A DNA stretch of 7,585 nt, taken from positions 1-7,585 of the forward strand of contig PUKM01000140.1 of assembly GCA_003552325.1 (NCBI GenBank). The letters run 5' to 3'. The notes under the pieces were generated by a model, which was not told the DNA's origin, searched no databases, and saw only the letters and a list, made by a program, of their open reading frames with translations. This document shows, one piece after another, positions 1-4,645 of the stretch. A program made the translations under genes and the position numbers. The DNA is from Natrialbaceae archaeon (lineage in GTDB: Archaea; Halobacteriota; Halobacteria; Halobacteriales; Natrialbaceae). The first letter of the stretch is position 1. The number at the start of each line of letters is the position of its first letter.

Positions 1-758
1 TCAAAAACGCTGGTGGATTCAACAACGACTGGGAACTTACTTACGCCGCAGCCCTCTTCTTGCTTGCCACGGAGGAAGGCTACGGCCGCTCTCTCGAGGC
101 GTTCACCGAGGCTATCGCTGACCACGGCGGTGGACTAGAGGCCGCTGAACGAGCCGTCCGTGAGGAAATCGGGGCTCGAGCCACCGAACGCGTGAAAAAT
201 CGCTGGGAGCCACAACGCCTCCGTGACGTCTTCCAGCAGTTGTACCTCGGGGAGGAGTTGTATCGAGCCCTCGAGGATGGCGAGCCGGACGCTGACGCCG
301 TTTTCGACCAGCACACGGCGGGATTCATCCACGACGAACCGCTGTTGCTCGAGCCTGAGACCCGAGCGGACCTTACCGACACCTACGATCTGGGTGTCCT
401 CACCGGGCGGCCGGCGGCTGAGGCCTCGATCGCCCTCGAGCGAGCCGGTCTCGAGGTGCCGGCCGATCACCGGTTTACCATGGACGACTGGGAGGAAGGA
501 AAACCCCATCCTCGAGCCCTCCTCACGCTCGCTGATCGGTTCGACGCCGAACGGACCGTTTTCGTTGGGGATACCCTCGACGACGTCCGGACGGCCGTCA
601 ACGCGGCCAACGCGGACGAGACACGACAGTACCTCGGCGTCGGGGTCCTCACCGGCGGGTTGACGGGTGCTGAAGGGCGCGAGGCGTTCGAGGAAGCCGG
701 TGCGGCGACCGTTCTCGAGTCGGTGAACGACCTTCCGGAGCTACTCGAGGAGCGCTGA
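1..758 (+). CDS. HAD-superfamily hydrolase, subfamily IA-hyp1 (TIGR01548-like), 5'-truncated
   Basis: The reading frame is open from the window edge (first full codon at 3), so the N-terminus is missing; a TTG at 60 is internal, not a start. The first visible residues, KNAGGFNNDWELT, resemble the cap-region signature of the TIGR01548 family as I remember it. HAD motif II is LTGRP (399-413), the motif III lysine is in EGKPHP (codon 501-503), and motif IV is GDTLDD (567-584), which supplies the Mg-binding aspartates. The nucleophile DxD motif must lie upstream of the window. About 251 residues are present, and roughly 30-50 are probably missing. The family is expected to hydrolyse a small phosphorylated substrate in the cytoplasm, but the substrate is unknown. 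It lies 107 bp upstream of the FAD/Rieske gene, which has its own possible promoter. HAD assignment is very secure; the subfamily is from memory of the motif. Confidence 0.88.
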   Translation, partial: KNAGGFNNDWELTYAAALFLLATEEGYGRSLEAFTEAIADHGGGLEAAERAVREEIGARATERVKNRWEPQRLRDVFQQLYLGEELYRALEDGEPDADAVFDQHTAGFIHDEPLLLEPETRADLTDTYDLGVLTGRPAAEASIALERAGLEVPADHRFTMDDWEEGKPHPRALLTLADRFDAERTVFVGDTLDDVRTAVNAANADETRQYLGVGVLTGGLTGAEGREAFEEAGAATVLESVNDLPELLEER

Positions 759-781
759 GGACGTCGGGCTATACTCGAAGC

Positions 782-801
782 GACGGACGAACCGTCTGTT
801 T
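782..801 (+). terminator. Small hairpin followed by T-rich tract, possible terminator of the HAD gene
   Basis: GACGG (782-786) and CCGTC (792-796) form a perfect 5-bp stem with a 5-base loop, followed by TGTTTAC. A T6 run lies further down at 834-839. Archaeal termination mainly needs oligo-T, so either T tract could serve. The stem is short and could be chance. Confidence 0.25.
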
Positions 802-829
802 ACACTCGAGACCCCTGCGGCCTCGCCCA

Positions 830-841
830 CCCGTTTTTTGC
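830..841 (+). promoter_or_regulatory. Possible TATA-like T-rich element for the FAD/Rieske gene
   Basis: A T6 tract (834-839) is centred about 29 bp before the ATG at 866, the spacing expected for a leaderless haloarchaeal transcript. It is a poor TATA match (no TTTAWA) and might instead be the terminator T-run of the upstream gene. No Shine-Dalgarno-like sequence is visible before 866. Confidence 0.3.
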
Positions 842-865
842 CTTCTCCGACACTACTTATGAGTA

Positions 866-2410
866 ATGTCCGATCCCGCTGACTTCTCACGGCCCGCCGA
901 CGACCTGCCTGGAGAGCCGACGTCGCCGTGGCTCGCGACGACCCCCGATGCGTCCTATCCTCCGCTCGAGGCGGACCTCACGGTCGACGTCTGTGTCGTC
1001 GGCGCGGGGATCGCCGGCCTCTCGACCGCCATCGAACTTCGTGACCGGGGTGCGTCGGTGGTCGTCCTCGAGCGTGATCACGTTGCTGCGGGCACCACCG
1101 GTAAGTCGACGGCGAAGGTGACCAGTCAACACGGCCTGCAGTACGACCAACTCCACCGAGAGTTCGGCTCGAAAGCTGCTCGTCAGTACGCGACGGTCAA
1201 CGAGGCGGCCATCGACACGATCGAGGAGCGAATTGCGTCCCTCGAGATCGACTGCGGATTCGAACGCCAGCCGTCGTACCTGTACGGCAACGAACCGGAC
1301 GCTCTGCGGCGGGAAGCGGATGCGGCACAACGGGCGGGACTGCCGGCCTCGCTCGTCCGGTCGGTTCCGCCGTTCGAACGAGCCCAGGGAGCCGTCAAGT
1401 TCGACGACCAGGCCTGGTTTCACCCCCGACGGTATCTGTTGGCGCTTGCCGAGTGGCTCCACGAGGACGACGATGCGGCAATCTACGAACGAACCCGTGT
1501 GACGGCGGTCGATCCGGGTACCCGTCCGCGTGTGCGGACACCGTCGGGAACAGTGAGCGCGAATCACGTCGTCCTCGCGACGGGGTTCCCCCTGCTGGAC
1601 CGGGCTGGATACTTCACGCGTCTGTACCCAAAACGGTCGTACGTCCTGGCCGTTCGCCTCGGGGTCGATCCACCGGAGGGAATGTACTACCGGGCGGGCG
1701 ACAACTACCGCTCCGTACGGACCCACCGCGACGCCCAGGGTGCCTTGCTCCTCGTCGGCGGTGAGAACCACAAAACCGGCCAGGGTGGGCCAACACGGGA
1801 GCGGTACCAGCGGTTGCTCGAGTGGGCAACCGACCGCTTTCCGATCGAGGGCGTCGAGTACCGATGGTCGACACAGGATTACGTCTCCGTCGACGGCCTC
1901 CCGTTCGTGGGGCGGGCCGGACCGGGTGCCCGAAACGTCTCGATTGCGACCGGCTTCGGCGGTTGGGGGATGACCGGCGGGACCGCCGCGGGCGAGCTCC
2001 TCGCGGAATCGATTACCGGCACCGACCCCCCCGTACTCGAGTTGTTCGACCCGCTTCGATTCACGCCGAAGCCCTCACTACCGAAGACGCTGACCGAGAA
2101 CGCCGATGCCGCGAGCCAGTTCGTCACCGACTGGGTACAGGCACTAGTGGCCCCCGACCTCGCAGGTATTTCGCGTGGTGAGGGTCGGGTCATCCGGCAG
2201 GGCGCCTCGCCGATCGCCGCCGCCCGCGACGGGGACGGCGATCTCCACACCGTGTCGGCCGTCTGCCCGCATACGGCCTGTCTCGTCGACTGGAACGACG
2301 CCGAGTGCACCTGGGACTGTCCGTGTCACGGCTCCCGATTCACTCCCGATGGTCGGTTGCTCGAGGGGCCAGCGACTGAGGACTTATCCCCCGTGGACCC
2401 GGACCGGTGA
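866..2410 (+). CDS. FAD-dependent oxidoreductase (DadA/PuuB-like) with C-terminal Rieske [2Fe-2S] domain
   Basis: This 514-residue cytoplasmic protein is a two-domain fusion. Residues 40-72 form a Rossmann dinucleotide site (VVGAGIAG, glycines 46, 48 and 51; acidic strand end at E69), which is typical of the glycine/D-amino-acid oxidase (DAO) fold. The second FAD-contacting segment (ATGFGGWGMTGG) lies near residues 356-368. Residues 440-514 are a Rieske domain with ligands C467-x-H469 and C485-x2-H488. C472 and C487 sit where the disulfide of bc1-type, higher-potential Rieske proteins lies. Relatives are annotated as FAD-dependent oxidoreductases with a Rieske domain (Bacillus YhfW type); their substrates are not established. 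A flavin that oxidises an amine or amino acid and passes electrons through the cluster to a carrier is plausible inference. ATG 866 is chosen because the acidic N-terminus begins there and no in-frame start lies nearby upstream. No transmembrane segment or Tat signal is seen. The gene is 74 bp upstream of the tRNA-modification gene. Confidence 0.93.
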   Translation: MSDPADFSRPADDLPGEPTSPWLATTPDASYPPLEADLTVDVCVVGAGIAGLSTAIELRDRGASVVVLERDHVAAGTTGKSTAKVTSQHGLQYDQLHREFGSKAARQYATVNEAAIDTIEERIASLEIDCGFERQPSYLYGNEPDALRREADAAQRAGLPASLVRSVPPFERAQGAVKFDDQAWFHPRRYLLALAEWLHEDDDAAIYERTRVTAVDPGTRPRVRTPSGTVSANHVVLATGFPLLDRAGYFTRLYPKRSYVLAVRLGVDPPEGMYYRAGDNYRSVRTHRDAQGALLLVGGENHKTGQGGPTRERYQRLLEWATDRFPIEGVEYRWSTQDYVSVDGLPFVGRAGPGARNVSIATGFGGWGMTGGTAAGELLAESITGTDPPVLELFDPLRFTPKPSLPKTLTENADAASQFVTDWVQALVAPDLAGISRGEGRVIRQGASPIAAARDGDGDLHTVSAVCPHTACLVDWNDAECTWDCPCHGSRFTPDGRLLEGPATEDLSPVDPDR

Positions 2411-2450
2411 GGCGAGCGGGCCCACGGGCGTGAGGGGTACTGCCGGGACG

Positions 2451-2461
2451 GTACGCTTTTG
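2451..2461 (+). promoter_or_regulatory. Possible TATA-like element for the YrdC/TsaC gene
   Basis: TACGCTTTTG lies in the GC-rich gap, its T4 centred about 28 bp before ATG 2485. It resembles the weak T-rich element before the preceding gene. Alternatively the T4 run ends the FAD/Rieske transcript. A GAGGGTGG stretch just before the ATG could act as a Shine-Dalgarno sequence if the mRNA has a leader or is co-transcribed. Confidence 0.35.
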
Positions 2462-2484
2462 CCCATCTCGCCACGAGGGTGGAT

Positions 2485-3066
2485 ATGGACGACCTCGAGC
2501 AGGCCGCGAGGGCGATACGGCAGGGAGACCTCGTCATCTACCCGACGGAAACGGTGTACGGTCTCGGGGCCGATGCCCTCGATCCAGCGGCCGTCGAACG
2601 GGTGTACGCCTGCAAAGGGCGGGATCGATCGAACCCGATCTCACTTGCCGTCCCCTCGGTGCCCACAGCGTTCGAGTTCGTTCGAGTCAGCGATCGAGAG
2701 CGACAGTTCATGGCCCGATTTCTCCCGGGCCCGGTGACCGTCCTCTGTCGCCGGCGGGACGTCGTGCCGGACGTGCTCACGGCCGGCGGTGACCGTGTCG
2801 GGATCCGCGTCCCGGACCATCCCGTCGCCCTGGCGCTCTGTGAGCGCGCCGGGACACCGATCACCGCGACCAGTGCAAACTTGAGTGGGAGCGGCAGTGT
2901 TCGTCATCCAGATACGCTCGAGGCCGAAATGACCGACGCCGTTGCGGTCGTCCTCGAGGGTGGAGAGACACCGGGAACCGAAAGCACGGTCGTCGACGTC
3001 GACGCCGGGGTGATCCACCGTCGTGGTGGCGACGCCGACGCCATCGAGGCGTGGCTCGAGCGCTAG
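2485..3066 (+). CDS. tsaC: L-threonylcarbamoyladenylate synthase (TsaC/Sua5/YrdC family)
   Basis: The product makes threonylcarbamoyl-AMP from threonine, bicarbonate and ATP. This is the first step of t6A formation at A37 of ANN-decoding tRNAs; the Kae1/KEOPS complex then transfers the group. The 193 residues correspond to a single YrdC domain, without the C-terminal Sua5 extension found in longer homologues. Visible motifs are YPTETVYGLG (19-28), KGRDRSNP (44-51; K44, R46, S49 and N50 are the classical KxR..SN signature), FLPGPVTV (79-86), GIRVPDHP (106-113), TSANLSG (129-135) and ESTVVD (166-171). ATG 2485 is preferred over the in-frame GTG at 2479 because it follows the purine-rich stretch and fits the T-rich element upstream. 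The stop is doubled (TAG TAA). The gene converges on the Cas4-like gene with only 12 bp between stops. t6A synthesis is normally essential in Archaea, so this is a housekeeping gene. Confidence 0.96.
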   Translation: MDDLEQAARAIRQGDLVIYPTETVYGLGADALDPAAVERVYACKGRDRSNPISLAVPSVPTAFEFVRVSDRERQFMARFLPGPVTVLCRRRDVVPDVLTAGGDRVGIRVPDHPVALALCERAGTPITATSANLSGSGSVRHPDTLEAEMTDAVAVVLEGGETPGTESTVVDVDAGVIHRRGGDADAIEAWLER

Positions 3067-3070
3067 TAAC

Positions 3071-3078
3071 GCGATCGC
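3071..3078. repeat. GCGATCGC palindrome between convergent stop codons
   Basis: A perfect 8-bp palindrome fills most of the 12-bp gap between the stop of tsaC (3066) and the stop of the convergent Cas4-like gene (3079). There is no T-run on either side, so no obvious terminator lies in the gap and the two transcripts probably overlap. An 8-bp palindrome may be chance in GC-rich DNA. Confidence 0.3.
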
Positions 3079-3786
3079 TCAACCAAACCCGAGTAACGAC
3101 CGAAGGCTTCGCGTTCGGACGCCACAGGTGTCCGCGTAGGCACATGCGTGACACTTCTCGCGGTTGTGCAGTCGGGGTGGTGGCCCGTCGAGTTCCTGAA
3201 CGGTTCGTAACACCCGTCGATACTCCCCCTTTCGTCGGGTTGTCATCGGGACGTGGCGGATGACACCGTAGGCAGGAAACTCGAGCCAGGCACCGCCCAC
3301 AGGTTCGCCACGGTCCCACGCCAGGGCTTTGGCGGCAGCGACGGCATGGACGCGTTGAGTCTCCCACACTCCCTGGTCGGGTGGCGACCCAGCCGAGATG
3401 AGGACTGGCTCGAGCGGGTCGGTAAGGATTTTGTGGACGATGCCGTGACAATCCCGACCGGCGACGAAGACGTCAGTTTCCGCTGGTGAACAGAGCGCTT
3501 CCCAGCGGTTTTGTGGCTGTTCACTCTCGGGACGGCTGCACGTCGTGTCCTGTAACCGGTCTCGCGTGTGACAGAGTTGGGCCCGATAGACGCTTGGTGT
3601 GGTCTCGATCGGCTCGCCAGCCAGTGCGGTGTCACTCGCCTCGAGCAACCGCTCGTACTGGGTGGCGAGTGCTCGAATCTGGGGCACTCGAGGGGGTGGC
3701 TCGCGGTCGTCTTCCTGACGGACGTAGTACAGTTTCCGGGGGCAGTACGCTGCCGTTCGGAGGTCACTGAACGCGAGCCTGGACAT
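3079..3786 (-). CDS. Cas4/Dna2-like (PD-(D/E)XK, DUF83-type) iron-sulfur protein, probable degenerate nuclease
   Basis: This is a 235-residue protein from ATG 3786. A longer in-frame start (TTG 3828) is excluded because the TATA box lies inside that extension. The layout is that of Cas4: an N-terminal cysteine in CPRKLYY (C15) and a C-terminal trio C212-x2-C215-x5-C221, the four ligands expected for a [4Fe-4S] cluster. The usual nuclease residues are not evident. Where Cas4 has a GxxD motif there is GIVHK (G115, H118), and where (D/E)xK is expected the sequence reads PVLISAGSPP (127-136); I also see no canonical QxxxY. I recall close haloarchaeal homologues with the same GRDCHGxxHK motif, often annotated as Cas4, so this looks like a family property rather than local decay. 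No cas1, cas2 or CRISPR repeats are in the window. Function is unknown: it may bind DNA ends, act in repair, or use an altered active site. It lies 44 bp downstream of the HTH gene, with its own promoter. Confidence 0.8.
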   Translation of the reverse strand: MSRLAFSDLRTAAYCPRKLYYVRQEDDREPPPRVPQIRALATQYERLLEASDTALAGEPIETTPSVYRAQLCHTRDRLQDTTCSRPESEQPQNRWEALCSPAETDVFVAGRDCHGIVHKILTDPLEPVLISAGSPPDQGVWETQRVHAVAAAKALAWDRGEPVGGAWLEFPAYGVIRHVPMTTRRKGEYRRVLRTVQELDGPPPRLHNREKCHACAYADTCGVRTRSLRSLLGFG

Positions 3787-3808
3787 ACCCCGGTTGGCTG
3801 CGTTCTCG

Positions 3809-3816
3809 TATATAAA
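3809..3816 (-). promoter_or_regulatory. TATA box of the Cas4-like gene
   Basis: The minus strand reads TTTATATA, a near-ideal archaeal TATA box, centred about 27 bp before ATG 3786. This predicts a leaderless transcript beginning at or next to the start codon. The purine-rich GAAACC just upstream could contribute to TFB binding. The box fixes the start at 3786 and shows that the gene need not be read through from the HTH gene. Confidence 0.75.
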
Positions 3817-3830
3817 CGCAGGTTTCAACC

Positions 3831-4421
3831 CTAAAATGAGACGTCGGTTTCCATCCCTTCGGTGGCGTCCTCGAGGCCGTCCTCACGGACGTCGGTAGCC
3901 ATGCGGGAGGCGAGATCCGAGTCCGCGAGGAGACTGTCGAACTCGTCACGGTAGCGGTCGTTTGCCGCTCGAGATTCGGCTTTCGCTTCGGCGACGCGCC
4001 GGTATTGGCGGATCGTGTCCGGGTCGACGTCGTACTCGGCGGCGAGTGTCTCGTCGTCTTCTTCACGGTCACGGATCGCGCCGAGGTCGATCTCGTCGGC
4101 GTCGGCATCGTCGACGAGGTGGAGCGCACACCGGGCCTCGAACACGACCTCGGCGTCGGTATCGAACTCGTCTGCGATCTCCTCGTCGCGTTGCCCGTCG
4201 TAGTACGCTTTCGCCACCTCCTCGAGCTCGGTCTCCGACAGTGGCGTTTCGAAGCCGTACCGGTCGTCCATCTGTGTGATGACGCGCTCGAGGCGTTCGT
4301 CGACGGTTTGGTCGCTTTTTTCGAGGGAGCCTCGCGTGTCCTCCTGTGATTCGGTGACGGTCTCTTCGCCGTCGGTGACACTGGTGAAGATTTCACGGAG
4401 TTCCTCGGTTTTGTCGTTCAT
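3831..4421 (-). CDS. Two-HTH haloarchaeal protein, conditioned medium-induced protein 4-like
   Basis: This is a 196-residue acidic, soluble protein starting MNDKTEELREIF. The frame stays open up to 4556, but a TATA box at 4445-4452 lies within that extension, so ATG 4421 is the start. Residues 61-103 and 115-145 each look like a helix-turn-helix unit: LSETELEEVAKAYYDG followed by DEEIADEFDTDAEVVFEARC, then DETLAAEYDVDPDTIRQYRR. A charged helix follows (146-165). The N-terminal TVTESQEDTRGSL and the C-terminal EDGLEDATEGMETDVSF match what I remember of the haloarchaeal family named conditioned medium-induced protein 4. That name implies induction by spent medium, but its molecular role is not established to my knowledge. 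A DNA-binding regulator is inferred from the HTH units. The gene is divergent from the EMO-like gene across a 224-bp gap and precedes the Cas4-like gene by 44 bp. Confidence 0.78.
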   Translation of the reverse strand: MNDKTEELREIFTSVTDGEETVTESQEDTRGSLEKSDQTVDERLERVITQMDDRYGFETPLSETELEEVAKAYYDGQRDEEIADEFDTDAEVVFEARCALHLVDDADADEIDLGAIRDREEDDETLAAEYDVDPDTIRQYRRVAEAKAESRAANDRYRDEFDSLLADSDLASRMATDVREDGLEDATEGMETDVSF

Positions 4422-4444
4422 GGATGCAATCGGCGACGGGAACG

Positions 4445-4452
4445 TATTTAAA
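4445..4452 (-). promoter_or_regulatory. TATA box of the two-HTH gene
   Basis: The minus strand reads TTTAAATA, centred about 27 bp before ATG 4421, predicting a leaderless mRNA. It lies inside the longer open frame that reaches 4556, which argues against any upstream start for this gene. Confidence 0.75.
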
Positions 4453-4533
4453 CCTGTTGCCAGCCTACGTGAGCCGGTGACGCTATCGTGCTCTCGGCAC
4501 ACCCTCGATTCGGCTGCCGGCGCATCCGTTATC

Positions 4534-4571
4534 GTGAGCATCACAACTAAACTCACAACCGAGTTTTTATT
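4534..4571. promoter_or_regulatory. AT-rich repeat cluster in the divergent intergenic region, candidate operator
   Basis: The 224-bp gap between the divergent genes (4422-4645) contains a locally AT-rich block with overlapping repeats. TCACAAC occurs at 4541-4547 and 4553-4559, exactly 12 bp apart. AAACTC (4549-4554) and GAGTTT (4561-4566) form an inverted repeat with a 6-base spacer. GTGA (4534-4537) and TCAC (4541-4544) form another. GAGTTTTTAT on the plus strand and GAGTTTAGTT on the minus strand could also be secondary TATA elements giving leadered transcripts. An operator for a regulator is inference; the repeats are seen directly. Confidence 0.35.
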
Positions 4572-4613
4572 CCTGGGAGACGGCTCCGGGGTCCTGTCAC
4601 ACGCTGGTCCGAA

Positions 4614-4621
4614 GATTTAAG
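4614..4621 (+). promoter_or_regulatory. TATA box of the EMO-like gene
   Basis: GATTTAAG is centred about 28 bp before ATG 4646, so the transcript is probably leaderless, starting at or next to the ATG. No Shine-Dalgarno sequence is near the start codon. Confidence 0.65.
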
Positions 4622-4645
4622 TGGTGAGTGCGCCCGTCATAGTAC

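Noticed and set aside
60..62. TTG as the start of the HAD protein
   Set aside because: The frame is open upstream to the window edge and includes conserved-looking family residues (GGFNNDWELT); the gene is simply cut by the window.
887..1771. Long minus-strand open frame (294 codons) antisense to the FAD/Rieske gene
   Set aside because: It is a typical shadow of a high-GC gene: Arg-rich and featureless, opposite a confidently assigned oxidoreductase.
3079..3786. Part of a CRISPR-Cas locus
   Set aside because: No repeat-spacer array, cas1, cas2 or effector gene is present. The neighbours are a tRNA-modification gene and an HTH gene.
3787..3828. N-terminal extension of the Cas4-like protein from TTG 3828
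   Set aside because: The TTTATATA box lies inside it, 27 bp from ATG 3786, and the core CPRKLYY motif falls at the normal distance from the shorter start.
4422..4556. N-terminal extension of the two-HTH protein from GTG 4556
   Set aside because: A TATA box (4445-4452) sits inside it at the correct distance from ATG 4421, and the extension has no HTH-family character.
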